Notes: generated by a model not told the origin, from the sequence alone. 64,000 bases of DNA from Nitrosopumilaceae archaeon (GCA_028279545.1 JANQNN010000044.1:1-64000), one strand, 5' to 3'. Positions 35,349 through 45,378 are shown, counted from the stretch's first letter. Numbers and translations are program-made.

Positions 35349-35858
35349 ATGAGAGGATTAAGTCCGTTACTAGCAGTTTTAATATTGATAGGAATTGCAA
35401 TTACAGCAGGGGCCTCTTCATTTGGAATAATAAATCAATATTCTTCTGGTCTTGATTCTGGAATCAAAATTCGCGCAACAGAATCTACGATAACTCAAGT
35501 TGATGTGGAAGAGGATGTGTGCTTTTTAAACATAGGACTGATGAATTTTGGCAGTAAGGTAATTGAAGAGTATGAAATCAAAACCATTGATGATAATGGA
35601 AAACCAATCACAATATTATCAAATGACATGTCAAGCGACCTGAGAACAATTGAACCTAGAGAAACATTACCTATCTTGACAAACCCTGATTTTCGCAACC
35701 AAACAGACCACCTAATAGAATATGAATCATCAGACAAGTATTGCGAAGCCTGGAGCGAATGCAAAAACTATCCTATAACAATAGTTGCATACAGTGAGGG
35801 CTCTTCTTCCAGTGCATTAACACATTTGACATGCAACCAGGCAGGCAGGTTATCTTGA
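35349..35858 (+). CDS. Type IV pilin-like protein
   Basis: Class III signal: MRGLSPLLAVLILIGIAITAG. The short basic leader (MRG) precedes the hydrophobic helix that packs in the pilus core. The remaining 140 residues are beta-rich with cysteines (VCFLNIG, KYCEAWSEC) that may form disulfides. First of a tight rightward set; its stop overlaps the next pilin (TGATG). Substrate of the prepilin peptidase at 44139. Confidence 0.8.
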   Translation: MRGLSPLLAVLILIGIAITAGASSFGIINQYSSGLDSGIKIRATESTITQVDVEEDVCFLNIGLMNFGSKVIEEYEIKTIDDNGKPITILSNDMSSDLRTIEPRETLPILTNPDFRNQTDHLIEYESSDKYCEAWSECKNYPITIVAYSEGSSSSALTHLTCNQAGRLS

Positions 35859-36307
35859 TGGGTCGTAGAAGGGCAATCAGTGAAATACTCTCCGTGATAA
35901 TTTTGATTGCAGTAGTAGTAGCTGGCTCTGCAATCTTTGTTGGTCTATCCCAAGAAAGAATTTTGGCTGACACTATCAGCATCAGTGAAGCTCTTGACAG
36001 AACAAACGCTCAAAGCTCAGAGCTTTTAAAAAAAATTCACATGACAAAAACAACTACCAACAGCACCATCATATTGCAAAATTATGGATTTGTAAATGTA
36101 GAGATTTCCCAAATATTTCTTGACAACGAAAAAAATCCAACCTCTGACTATAAGATTTTCAGCCTTGATAAAACATTTGAATACGAAGACAATACCATAT
36201 CTTTTCAATCTCCAAATTCCACGGTTAACCTTTTTATCAACCAGACCTATAATGACAGAGTAATTCTAGTCACTTCTAACCAGAACATATTTGAATTGCT
36301 TTTTTGA
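35858..36307 (+). CDS. Type IV pilin-like protein
   Basis: Numbered from the ATG at 35858. MGRRRAISEILSVIILIAVVVAG is a class III signal with a basic leader before ISEILS and a hydrophobic helix. The rest is a beta-rich domain with several Asn-x-Thr/Ser sites that could be glycosylated. Overlaps the preceding pilin by 1 nt and precedes the ATPase by 13 nt. Confidence 0.8.
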   Translation: MGRRRAISEILSVIILIAVVVAGSAIFVGLSQERILADTISISEALDRTNAQSSELLKKIHMTKTTTNSTIILQNYGFVNVEISQIFLDNEKNPTSDYKIFSLDKTFEYEDNTISFQSPNSTVNLFINQTYNDRVILVTSNQNIFELLF

Positions 36308-36320
36308 TAGGTGAATAATT

Positions 36321-37865
36321 TTGGAAATTTTTGAATCAAAACCCAAAGAGAAAAAAAAGGATTTATCTTTTCAGCTACATTCTCTGCATTCCACAAGGGA
36401 AAATTTTGATGACACGGAGTTGCTATCAAAGTACAATGTAGGCCCTGCAGCGGTCTCTATTGTAAAAAATCGGTATGGTAAGGCCATGTATTTTATTGAT
36501 GAACCAATAATGTCAGAAGAAGAGTCATTACTTTATTCCAAAATAATGAAACAGATGTACTTGACAACACAACCACTTAAGGATCTTACAAATGACAAGG
36601 CTCACTATAATTTAAAAAAACAAATTCTTTCATTGACTGAAAGTTACGGAATATCAAAATCTACTCGTTCAATTATTGATAAACTCATGTACTATGTAAT
36701 GCGGGATACAATAGAATACGGAATAATTTCTACATTGATGAATGATTCTGACATTGAAGATATTCTTTCTGAAAATTATAATTTTCCAGTAGGAATTATT
36801 CACAGGAAATTCCAAGAATTTGGTGTAATTGACACTAACATACATTTTGGCAATGTAACTGCAATGAACTCGTTTGTACAGAGGCTGGTTCAAAGATGTG
36901 AAAAAACAATTACAGCTGCTGTTCCTTTCATCGATGCTATTACAGACGAGGGACACAGGGTTTCAGCAACTTTTGGAAGAGAGATATCCTTGCCTGGACC
37001 AAATTTTGCCATAAGAAAATTTTCTTCGGATCCTTACACAATAATCAATCTAATCAAGTTCAACACATTGAGTCCTTTGATGGCAGCATATCTCTGGCTA
37101 CTAATTGATGTAAAGGGTCTGATTTTGGTTGTAGGACCAACAGCTTCGGGGAAAACCACAACCCTTGCATCTCTTCTTGCAATGATAGACCCTCGATTAA
37201 AAATTACAACAATTGAGGATACTCCTGAAATAAGAATTCCACACGAGCACTGGCAGAGACTGATTACAAGAAAAAGCTACAGCATTGTAGAAACAAAATA
37301 CGACGTTGACATGGGTCATCTAATCAAGCTGGCCCTTAGATCAAGACCAGACTATATTGTAGTCGGAGAGGTTCGTGGAGACGAAGCATTGAATCTTACA
37401 CAGGCAGCTGCAACAGGACACGGTGGACTAACTAGCTTTCATGCAACAGATGCACAATCTGCGCTAGTCAGGCTTGGGAGTCCTCCATTGAATGTGCAGC
37501 TTGCCGGACAAATGCTCATATGGTGTATGGTACGACAAAGCAGGGTAAATATTTCTGGAAAGTCTGAAAGACGTGTAACTAACATAACAGAGATAGTTCC
37601 AGTAAAAAACTCAATAGAGTTGCGTGATATCTTTACTTGGAATCCAAACTCAGACAAACACGAGCCACAAAAGGTAGAGGATCTTATCAAAAAATCATTC
37701 CGCCTCAAGGAAATTATGAAGCTCAAAGGTAGCTCTGAGGATGAACTTAAAAATGACCTCCTAAAACGATACACCTTTTTGACCAAACTGAAGTCAGAGG
37801 GAAAAACAAAGTACTCTGAGGTAGCAAAGGAACTTTCAAAGTTTGATTTTGAGGCCAGCTCCTAA
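36321..37865 (+). CDS. Type II/IV secretion ATPase (pilus assembly motor)
   Basis: A GspE/FlaI-type hexameric ATPase of 514 residues. Walker A GPTASGKTT at 272-280, the Asp box TIEDTPEIRIP, Walker B region DYIVVGEVRGDEALNL and HGGLTSFHATDAQSA follow. Powers assembly of the pilus from the pilins encoded around it. TTG start. No archaellum-specific genes (fla/arl accessory) are adjacent, so an adhesion pilus is more likely than an archaellum. Confidence 0.9.
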   Translation: MEIFESKPKEKKKDLSFQLHSLHSTRENFDDTELLSKYNVGPAAVSIVKNRYGKAMYFIDEPIMSEEESLLYSKIMKQMYLTTQPLKDLTNDKAHYNLKKQILSLTESYGISKSTRSIIDKLMYYVMRDTIEYGIISTLMNDSDIEDILSENYNFPVGIIHRKFQEFGVIDTNIHFGNVTAMNSFVQRLVQRCEKTITAAVPFIDAITDEGHRVSATFGREISLPGPNFAIRKFSSDPYTIINLIKFNTLSPLMAAYLWLLIDVKGLILVVGPTASGKTTTLASLLAMIDPRLKITTIEDTPEIRIPHEHWQRLITRKSYSIVETKYDVDMGHLIKLALRSRPDYIVVGEVRGDEALNLTQAAATGHGGLTSFHATDAQSALVRLGSPPLNVQLAGQMLIWCMVRQSRVNISGKSERRVTNITEIVPVKNSIELRDIFTWNPNSDKHEPQKVEDLIKKSFRLKEIMKLKGSSEDELKNDLLKRYTFLTKLKSEGKTKYSEVAKELSKFDFEASS

Positions 37866-37926
37866 AGCTTGAAAATACAACAAAATTAATTTTAAAAAAA
37901 AATAAAAAAATGGATTGGACTTGTTC

Positions 37927-38628
37927 CTAAATTGTTCTTATAGGAAGGCCAAGTATTTTTTCAGAGACTGCTCCCTGATCACCAACTACGGAAACTATCA
38001 TCATTACTGTTTCCCCAGGTTTTGCGTACCATTTGTTTGTACCAAAGGAACCATCTAGTTGAGCATTACATGAGTCATCAAAGTTGTCTTGAATTGTCAT
38101 GTGCATGCGCATTGAGATCTGTTCTCCGGGTCCAACTGGGTCAATATCTTTAGAATATTGTGTAACGCCAGCTGCTGCTCCCTCAGTGGCATCAACTGTT
38201 CCACAGTCATTTACATCATTGGTCACATCAACTGTTAAAGCTTCTGTTGATGCAACTAAATCAGTTCCCAAATAAAGCACTACATCTTCTTGGACATCAT
38301 CTGCTGCAAGTTTTGGTAGCAAACCCTCTCCAATTTCCTCACCATGTATGTAAAGAAGTGGTGGATGTTCACCAAGACCTGTATGCAAAGCTATTGAAAC
38401 CTCGGACCATGCTTGTGTACCGGTGTTTGTAATAGTTGCGGTAAAGTCTCCGTGTTCGGTTGTTACTACTCCCTGTGCGTTGTCGACTCGAAGTGACATG
38501 TTTGAGTCAAGTCCTTTTGCTTGTTGGTTATATACAGAGAAGACTGCTCCACCTGCTGCTACTGTAACTCCCAAAAGAACTACGGTAGCAAGTAGTGGGC
38601 TAAGAGCCCTCTTAGTTTTTGCGTTCAT
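37927..38628 (-). CDS. Type IV pilin-like protein, divergently transcribed
   Basis: Numbered from the ATG at 38628. AKTKRALSPLLATVVLLGVTVAAGGAVFSVYNQQ is a class III signal with the same SPLLA core as the pilin at 35349. The 234-residue protein is longer, with a beta-rich extracellular part including NDCGTVD and DDSCNAQ cysteines. Its length and its own repeat-bearing promoter suggest it is the major pilin. The frame continues upstream to 38709, but those residues run into the promoter repeats. Confidence 0.8.
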   Translation of the reverse strand: MNAKTKRALSPLLATVVLLGVTVAAGGAVFSVYNQQAKGLDSNMSLRVDNAQGVVTTEHGDFTATITNTGTQAWSEVSIALHTGLGEHPPLLYIHGEEIGEGLLPKLAADDVQEDVVLYLGTDLVASTEALTVDVTNDVNDCGTVDATEGAAAGVTQYSKDIDPVGPGEQISMRMHMTIQDNFDDSCNAQLDGSFGTNKWYAKPGETVMMIVSVVGDQGAVSEKILGLPIRTI

Positions 38629-38660
38629 TGCAAAATTTTTTTTTACAAGAATTAAAGAAT

Positions 38661-38820
38661 TTAGGTATGTTCGTAAACTATACCGAAAAAAATTTGGTAC
38701 GTTCGTCAATTGTACTAAAAAAAAATTTGTGTATTTTTTATTTGTACCAAAAAAAAATTTGTGTATTTTTTAATTGTACTAAAAAAATTCGGTATGTTCG
38801 TCAATTGTACCGCACGAAAT
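38661..38820. repeat. Five degenerate 30-33 nt tandem repeats in the pilin promoter region
   Basis: Units begin at about 38661, 38694, 38727, 38759 and 38789. Each has GGTAYGTTCGTCAATTGTACY (or a T-rich variant) followed by an A-tract. Units 1, 2 and 5 share the GGTA...TACC flanks; units 3 and 4 have GTGTATTTTTT in the middle. They fill the region between the divergent pilin and platform genes. Probably repeated binding sites or a phase-variable tract. Confidence 0.8.
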
Positions 38821-38946
38821 AAATTAAAAAGTTTTACAAATATTGCAATGATAAAACCACATAGACATTTTATTTTCAATAATTTAAAAACGCCGAGAAT
38901 AAATTCGCCAACTCAAAATCTGCTTTTCTAATAGGTTTATTCGAAA

Positions 38947-40773
38947 ATGTCTCAACGTCTAAAAACAATAAAGAAAAAATCATTTTTTGGAAGACTAAGT
39001 GTTTACCTTGCACAAAATATTGAAAACGATGTAATCAGATCAGGTAAACCAGAAAATTTAATTTTATTTGTAAAACGATATGTCAAGTTAGCAATTATTT
39101 GTGGCGTGATTGTTTATCCGCTAATCGTTGTTCTTTTTCTTGCTGCTCAGGCAGAGTTAGATTTTATTGAAAAAGAAACACCAAGAATCCAAGAACTCAA
39201 TAGGGAATTACGAAATCAAGCTCGGAGCGATCCAAATTCTAGTTTTGGCCCTGAGCAAAGTATTCCTTTCCCAACGCCATTCATCTCAACTATGAGTATT
39301 CCGACCAGCATAGCTCTTGGAATAACCCCGCCTATTTTGCTTGCATATCCAAAACTTCTTCACAAAAATTTGGCAAAAAATAGGAAAAAAAGTGTTGAAG
39401 AAGAATTGCCGTTTTTTAGTATTTTTGCATCTGTAATGCAAAGCGTAAACAAAGATCTCTATACAAGCTTTACAGCAGTTATCGATAAGGACATTTTTGG
39501 AGGTTTGGAAAAAGAGGCTCTTCTCATGAAGAGAAATGTGGAATTGTTTGGAAGATCACCTCTTGAGGCTTTGGAGGAGATTGGAAGATCCCATGAAAGC
39601 CAAATCTTTAAGGATTTTCTGTTGGGATATTCTAGCATAGCTCGAAGCGGAGGTGACCTGAGCAAATACCTCGAAACAGGTGCAAAGGAGCATTTTGCTA
39701 ATCTAAAGCTAAAATATCAATCATATGCGAGAAATGTTGGTTATGTAGTTGAAACCGTAGTCATCATTCTTGTAATTGTTCCTATGTTGTTTGTTGTATC
39801 AGCATTTGTTGTGCCTTCAGAATCAATAAACCAAATTCTTATTCTAAGTGGAGTTGTTTTGCCCGTAATTACGATAATGTTCTCTATTGTCTTGGTTAAC
39901 ATACAGCCAAAAATGTACAATATTGTTGGAGTAAATGATCATACTGCTTTGATGTTTTTGCCAATTTCCATGATGATATTTCTAGTAGGGTTGGTTTTTG
40001 GTATAGAAACTTGGCTTGCCCTTGCCATAGCTGCTATAATTCCTAGTTTGGCATTAGAGTACTTAATGATTCGCCATAGAAAGCAAATCAGTTCCATGGA
40101 AAAATCCTTGCCTGATTTCTTGAGGGATATAACAGAATATCGCAAAATTGGAATACAAGATACAGCAGCAGTCATAAAAATTTCTGAAACAAACTCATAC
40201 AACAAGCAATTTGACAGACTTTTGAATCTCTTGGCAAGGTCCTACAGACAAGGATATACACCTACCGAAGTAATGGGAATGATTACAATACGTTCTTGGT
40301 TTTCTAGAATCTCATTTTTTATTTTATCACAAATTACCGTAACAGGGGGGGGTTCACCAGAAATATTAGAAAACATTACAACCTTTGTTAGAAATCTTCG
40401 AAATTTGCTCAAAGACGCAAGATCCCAGATAGCAATTTATGATGCGCTAGGATATATGGCACCTCTTCTTTTGGTGTTTACCGTAGTTACCATCACCGAA
40501 TTAGTTACTACAATTCATGTGCCAGATAGCTATTCCCAAACTGTTGGTTTTAATTTTCAGGCCTTTCAGGAGCTGACACAAAAATCGTCAATATTCATAA
40601 ACGCAATTAAGACATTCATCATTACAAGTGCAATCTCGATTGGACTTTTACTTGGAAAATCTCTTGATTCAACATTCAAAAGCACCGGCAGAATAGCATA
40701 TCTTTGCATACTGAGTGTAATTGCAATACTAGTAACTGAACACGTTTCTGTTTTGAAGGTGATAGGATTTTGA
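38947..40773 (+). CDS. Type II secretion F-domain (TadC/FlaJ-like) pilus platform protein
   Basis: A 608-residue inner-membrane platform protein that docks with the ATPase. Two T2SSF domains are visible: the first has EELPFFSIFASVMQS, RSHESQIFKDFLLGYSSIARSGGDLSKYLE; the second has SLPDFLRDITEYRKIGIQDTAAVI. About nine membrane helices cluster in three groups (residues about 45-70, 250-345 and the C-terminal 140). Separated from its ATPase by the divergent pilin. Its stop overlaps the next gene. Confidence 0.88.
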   Translation: MSQRLKTIKKKSFFGRLSVYLAQNIENDVIRSGKPENLILFVKRYVKLAIICGVIVYPLIVVLFLAAQAELDFIEKETPRIQELNRELRNQARSDPNSSFGPEQSIPFPTPFISTMSIPTSIALGITPPILLAYPKLLHKNLAKNRKKSVEEELPFFSIFASVMQSVNKDLYTSFTAVIDKDIFGGLEKEALLMKRNVELFGRSPLEALEEIGRSHESQIFKDFLLGYSSIARSGGDLSKYLETGAKEHFANLKLKYQSYARNVGYVVETVVIILVIVPMLFVVSAFVVPSESINQILILSGVVLPVITIMFSIVLVNIQPKMYNIVGVNDHTALMFLPISMMIFLVGLVFGIETWLALAIAAIIPSLALEYLMIRHRKQISSMEKSLPDFLRDITEYRKIGIQDTAAVIKISETNSYNKQFDRLLNLLARSYRQGYTPTEVMGMITIRSWFSRISFFILSQITVTGGGSPEILENITTFVRNLRNLLKDARSQIAIYDALGYMAPLLLVFTVVTITELVTTIHVPDSYSQTVGFNFQAFQELTQKSSIFINAIKTFIITSAISIGLLLGKSLDSTFKSTGRIAYLCILSVIAILVTEHVSVLKVIGF

Positions 40774-41339
40774 AGTTAAATAATAAAAATTCTAAAAATA
40801 ATCTAAAAGCCAGAAGAGGCGTTTCTGGCCTTATCTCAATTATAGCAATAATGTTGATTTTTGGACTTGCCACTCTGTCTCTTTTGCAACTAGAGTCACG
40901 ACAAGCGGCTTTGTTTTCTTCACTGTCAGAAAACTTGAAAATTCAAACGGACCATGCATTGGAAAAAATTAATGCAGCACTCATCGAGGGGTGCTTTATT
41001 TCAGAGGGTACCGTTTCAAAATACAACTTTACTGTACAAGTAGACAACGATTGGGAAAAAGGCTCAACACTAGATTCTATTTTGTTCTTTAACGATAGTG
41101 ATGCAATTACCGCCTCAGGATACCTCTACAATCCAACAGAAGAACCTGTTCGCATGTATTTTGTATCTTCAGGAAAGACAATAGAAAAATGGGTAGCGGT
41201 AGACAACTCTTCTAGCACATACTCTCACGGATTTTCAATTAAAGATACAACTGACGGCAAGATTACTACAAAATTGGGAAGGACATACAATGTAGACTTT
41301 GGCAGCGTTGATTTTAATAGTTTGGGTGTTTGCACTTGA
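40770..41339 (+). CDS. Membrane-anchored pilin-like protein
   Basis: A 189-residue protein with a TTG start overlapping the platform gene by 4 nt. A basic leader (KNNLKARRGVSG) precedes a hydrophobic helix LISIIAIMLIFGLATLSLLQLE, followed by a 140-residue external domain. Resembles minor pilins or pseudopilins rather than the major ones. Co-transcribed with the platform protein. Confidence 0.65.
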   Translation: MKLNNKNSKNNLKARRGVSGLISIIAIMLIFGLATLSLLQLESRQAALFSSLSENLKIQTDHALEKINAALIEGCFISEGTVSKYNFTVQVDNDWEKGSTLDSILFFNDSDAITASGYLYNPTEEPVRMYFVSSGKTIEKWVAVDNSSSTYSHGFSIKDTTDGKITTKLGRTYNVDFGSVDFNSLGVCT

Positions 41340-41419
41340 TTTGTAAAACTATCATTGATTCATTTTGTTTGGAATATTTCTTGAATGCTAGAATCTTTCA
41401 TACATGGAGGAGGATGTAG

Positions 41420-44101
41420 TTGAACTCAAAACATATAATGAAAAAAACAACTGTAAATCCTTTTGTGATTTTCTTGCTTGTATCAATAGTGATGCTGAGC
41501 TCTATTGGATATGTACAAGCACAGCTTTCCCAAGAATCTTTTTCCATCTACTCTCCAAATGTTATGTTGGAGGGCGAGACATATTCTCTAATGGTAACTT
41601 ATGACGGAATCAACCAACAAAGCCTGGAATTAAATATTTTTAGCGAGGATCCATTGATGGTACAAATTATTGACGATCATGCTACAATCAAACCAACAGA
41701 AGGACAAGCATTGTTCAAGGTTTTTGCAAAAAAAGAGGGAGAGACAAAAATTTTTGCAATTGTTAATGAAGTAATGTTTGAAAAAACAATCAAGATTCAA
41801 AAACCAGCACTGTTGCCTCAACAGTTGGAACTTATTGTTCCTGCTAATACAGTTAAGGTAAGGGAAATTCCAGCATATGTGGTTTTAAAGGACTCCTTTG
41901 ACAACCCTGTGTCTGCTGCTCAAGATATTGAGATGACTGTTACAACATTTGGTAATGTTAAAAGCGAAACACAAAACATTGTAATCCCAAAGAACTCACA
42001 TTATGTTTCGTTTAAGGCAGAAGTTTTTGGTGATGGGGGAATTAACATAGCTGCTCAAGAATTCAATACAGATACCGAATACATACAAACTGAAAAGGAA
42101 AAATCAGAAGTTGAGTTAAGGGTAAGAGTTGCTCCAAACCCAATTGGAGCAAGCTCATTTTCTGAGGTTTATGTCTGGCTGGAAAAAGATGATGCTCCTT
42201 ATGTTCCCGGAAACGATATGGAGATTACCTTAGCATCCCAGAACGAGGATTTTCTCACCTTTCAAAAAGATGCAAGATATAACTCACTACCTACTACCCA
42301 GTCACTAACTTCTACAACAAAGATTATCCTTGAGAAGGGTTCTTCATTTACAAAAACTAGAGTTTATGCGACCGATTTTATCTCAGAGTTTAATCCAGGA
42401 TTTGGCTCTGATCTTCGTCATGTCGAATTGACAAAGGGACAGGCAGCTGAAGTTTTCATTACTGCAATAGCATCTGGAGTGGGTGGTGACGAGGCCAAGG
42501 TTCTTGTGACCCCATCTGTTGGACTAACTTCTGCACAGTTCTCTACTCAAAGCAACCAAAATTTTGTCGTAGATCCTTCCGTGACAAAAGTTTGGGCATA
42601 TCCGGATCCAGCCATGGATAATTTTGAAATTGTAATGGCTCCATTTATCCAGCTTGTAAATGCAACAACAAAAAACCAAGCTGCAGAAGAGGAACTTGAG
42701 AAAAAAGGTTTGGATCTTGAAGAGTTAGATGAAAGAGAAAGTGATGATGACAACAATAATGATGACAACAATAATGATGACAACAATAATGATGACAACA
42801 ATAATGATGACACCGATGGTGGCATAGAAGGTGTTTCAGGAGAAGAGCAGGATGAGTATTGTGACAAATGCATTCCAATAATAATTGTGGAAGAAAATCT
42901 AATGGCGCATGTGACAACAAATGACTTGGGGAAAACCTTGTCTTCTTCGGAGGAAATTTTGTCAAGCTCATTTAGAACCAATCAAAATTATGCCGTGTTT
43001 GACGCCACGACCACAGGCAAACTTGGTGAGATGCAAATTAACGGAGTAGTGGATGGAACAGAAGGAGACAAGATAAACATCGATGTAGACCAACCATTTT
43101 CATCTGAAACAAAATTACAGATCACCCCGATACCTTCAATTGATTTTTCAAGCCCCGTTGCACAGGATCTCTTCATGGTATATCCAACTGTAGGTGATTC
43201 CATTTCAGATTTTAAAATAGATGACCTGTTTATCAGCTCTAAACCACAAATAAAAATCAACGAAATCCGTGATGTTGGATTTGTAAAGATAGTCAATGGA
43301 GTAATCCAGTCAACAAGTTCTGAGACAATAGAAATTGCTGCATTAGCAGAAGGAATAGAGGGGGTAGAAGGGAATCTTTCGATTTTCAATCCTGAAATCA
43401 AGGATATTTTGGTAAATCATCCAGATCAAGTTCGTACAGAATTGCCATTTCCATTTGTAGTTTATGCAACAGACCACATGGGCAATCCAGTCAAAAGAAT
43501 TTATGACTCACAAGTTTCTCCAAGTGAAGCGTTTGTTGACAGTCAATCAATGTCAGAGCAGGGACTTGCAATGCTTCCTGCAAATATGGCCCCCAAAATT
43601 GTAATCTTCAAAGAAGGTCTGAACCCAACAACAACTTCGTTTAAGGTGCTTGACAGGACAGTTTCACTCTCAATTGACACGCAACCACCCAAGAACACTA
43701 AGGTAGGAGCCCCCTTTCAAATCAGTTACTCAGTTATTCCAGAGGATTCTATTGTAAAATTAAAAACAAAATTAAATTACGAAAAAACCGAAAACGGATT
43801 CAAAGTAGTTCCCCTAATTGGTGGCATGTCAGATATCCAAATAACTGCCTCACGTCAGGGATTTGTAGATGATGTGCAATCCTTTCAGGTAAATGTCATA
43901 GATGATAACGTTCAACCTGTCGAGGTTGTCCAGCAGGGTTTTGATCCTATGATACTATACTCTTTAATAGCAATCAGCATAGGGTTAGGGGGATTCGTAT
44001 TTTACAAGCGTTTTGTTAAGGGGAAAATGGCCGAATCTTCGAAGTCCAAGATAAAGAAAAAGGGTCTTGATGATGACAATGAAGAAGATCTTACATTCTA
44101 A
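41420..44101 (+). CDS. Large secreted, membrane-anchored protein with Asp/Asn-rich linker
   Basis: 893 residues. Signal peptide (residues 1-35, ending YVQAQ), tandem beta-rich extracellular domains (Ig- or invasin-like in pattern), a linker of DDNNN repeats at residues 443-464, and a C-terminal membrane helix (ILYSLIAISIGLGGFVFY) with a basic tail. GGAGGAGG lies 6 nt before the TTG at 41420, which favours it over the ATG at 41438. It sits inside the pilus locus between the minor pilin and prepilin peptidase and is probably a pilus-associated surface or adhesion component. Family not recognised. Confidence 0.7.
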   Translation: MNSKHIMKKTTVNPFVIFLLVSIVMLSSIGYVQAQLSQESFSIYSPNVMLEGETYSLMVTYDGINQQSLELNIFSEDPLMVQIIDDHATIKPTEGQALFKVFAKKEGETKIFAIVNEVMFEKTIKIQKPALLPQQLELIVPANTVKVREIPAYVVLKDSFDNPVSAAQDIEMTVTTFGNVKSETQNIVIPKNSHYVSFKAEVFGDGGINIAAQEFNTDTEYIQTEKEKSEVELRVRVAPNPIGASSFSEVYVWLEKDDAPYVPGNDMEITLASQNEDFLTFQKDARYNSLPTTQSLTSTTKIILEKGSSFTKTRVYATDFISEFNPGFGSDLRHVELTKGQAAEVFITAIASGVGGDEAKVLVTPSVGLTSAQFSTQSNQNFVVDPSVTKVWAYPDPAMDNFEIVMAPFIQLVNATTKNQAAEEELEKKGLDLEELDERESDDDNNNDDNNNDDNNNDDNNNDDTDGGIEGVSGEEQDEYCDKCIPIIIVEENLMAHVTTNDLGKTLSSSEEILSSSFRTNQNYAVFDATTTGKLGEMQINGVVDGTEGDKINIDVDQPFSSETKLQITPIPSIDFSSPVAQDLFMVYPTVGDSISDFKIDDLFISSKPQIKINEIRDVGFVKIVNGVIQSTSSETIEIAALAEGIEGVEGNLSIFNPEIKDILVNHPDQVRTELPFPFVVYATDHMGNPVKRIYDSQVSPSEAFVDSQSMSEQGLAMLPANMAPKIVIFKEGLNPTTTSFKVLDRTVSLSIDTQPPKNTKVGAPFQISYSVIPEDSIVKLKTKLNYEKTENGFKVVPLIGGMSDIQITASRQGFVDDVQSFQVNVIDDNVQPVEVVQQGFDPMILYSLIAISIGLGGFVFYKRFVKGKMAESSKSKIKKKGLDDDNEEDLTF
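42746..42805 (+). repeat. Four perfect 15-nt tandem repeats encoding DDNNN
   Basis: GATGACAACAATAAT repeated four times without change inside the large secreted protein. Perfect identity suggests recent expansion and likely length variation between strains. The Asp-rich run could bind calcium or act as a flexible spacer. Confidence 0.9.
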
Positions 44102-44138
44102 AACAAATGATTAGCAGTTACACACCATTGAACAAACC

Positions 44139-44828
44139 ATGTTAGAACAATTTACAGATTTGATTGCAGTTAGGATAATTCTTGCTGGTTGTATGATGGG
44201 CATTGGTACAATTCTTGATGTAAGAAAAAGAGAAGTAAACGATGCTCTTTGGCTCATCTTCGGAGGAATTTCTGTAATTTTGATATTCTTTGAACCAGAC
44301 CTAATCCAAGCCCTTCAAGTAATCGGAATTTCAATGATAATTGCACCAATTGTATTGATTTTCTGGAGACTCGGGTTTTTTGGTGGTGCAGATGCGTTTG
44401 CCTTGATCGTTTTGGCAGCTCTTACTCCCCAAATCACTTTATCTGAAGGATTAATTACACCATTGACAACCCTTACTAACGCTGCAATTTTTTCCATAAT
44501 ACCATTTTGTTGGAATGCCACATCCAACTCAATTCGTTTATTACAAAAAAAGAAAATATTTGAAGGGTTTGATGAACCTATGTATCGTAAATTTATTGCG
44601 ATTTTTTTCGGCTACAGGGCAAGACGACCCAAGCATAGTTTTGCAATTGAAAAGAAGGTTGGAAAATCTAAAAAATTTCATTTTGTTTTACATCATGCAG
44701 AAAATGCTCAGTACTGTTCATATGATGATACTTGGGTAACGCCAGGCATCCCATTTTTGATTTATATCGCTGGCGGATTTTTAATGCAAATATTCTTTGG
44801 TGACATATTGTTTAAATTATTTTTTTAA
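44139..44828 (+). CDS. Archaeal prepilin peptidase (A24 family)
   Basis: Membrane aspartyl protease that cleaves the class III signals of the pilins here. Catalytic aspartates are Asp27 (GTILDVRKREV) and Asp85 (FFGGADAFAL, the GxGD-type motif). Several membrane helices; a cytoplasmic loop around 130-190; 229 residues. Last gene of the pilus locus. No separate archaellum cluster is in the window, so it may serve both. Confidence 0.85.
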   Translation: MLEQFTDLIAVRIILAGCMMGIGTILDVRKREVNDALWLIFGGISVILIFFEPDLIQALQVIGISMIIAPIVLIFWRLGFFGGADAFALIVLAALTPQITLSEGLITPLTTLTNAAIFSIIPFCWNATSNSIRLLQKKKIFEGFDEPMYRKFIAIFFGYRARRPKHSFAIEKKVGKSKKFHFVLHHAENAQYCSYDDTWVTPGIPFLIYIAGGFLMQIFFGDILFKLFF

Positions 44829-44883
44829 TACAATTAGTCATTTTCAATCTATAATTAAAAAAAACCAATCAAGCTATCTATTG

Positions 44884-45150
44884 TTATTTTAAAACATTTG
44901 GAATACTTTCAACCAAAACTTGAGGTTCTTTAACTTCTGCTTTATTGTTAATCGAATAAAGAGTTTTTATCATTGCCTGTAGATCTTCTACAGCGTCCTG
45001 CATCATATTAAAGCAGAAGGAGGCTCTTTCATCTGTTTCATTTTGAAATCTCAGTTTCAAGAAATTGTTCATTCCAAGAATAATTGTAGCTGAATTGTTA
45101 ATTTTATTAAAAATTTCATTTTGTGAATCTTCTTGCAATATAGCTGACAT
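44884..45150 (-). CDS. Small helical protein, unknown
   Basis: 88 residues, all-helical: IFNKINNSATIILGMNNFLKLRF and FCFNMMQDAVEDLQAMIKTLYSI form a likely two-helix hairpin, reminiscent of histidine-kinase dimerisation domains but without an obvious phospho-acceptor histidine. Not recognised. Confidence 0.5.
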   Translation of the reverse strand: MSAILQEDSQNEIFNKINNSATIILGMNNFLKLRFQNETDERASFCFNMMQDAVEDLQAMIKTLYSINNKAEVKEPQVLVESIPNVLK

Positions 45151-45378
45151 AATTTTTTTGGATACAAACTCCTCATAACTTCTTGTATGTAATGCTAGAA
45201 TACAGTAAAACCAAAATGCAAAATTTTCAAAAGCAGATAAAATTTATTCAATTCATGAAAGCTGGATAGGGAAAAAATCCAAGAAAGTCTGTAGGAATGG
45301 AAAAATCCAATGTTTTAAGCAAATGTTGTTCGAATCAGACAAGCTAGAGGAAAATAATTTCCAAGCATTCCCTGATAA

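Noticed and set aside
35349-37865. Archaellum operon
   Set aside because: No archaellum accessory genes (arlF/G/H-type) are present and the gene order fits an adhesion-type pilus better.
42547-42981. Long antisense ORF in the large secreted protein
   Set aside because: A shadow created by the DDNNN repeat; the plus-strand frame has signal peptide and membrane anchor.
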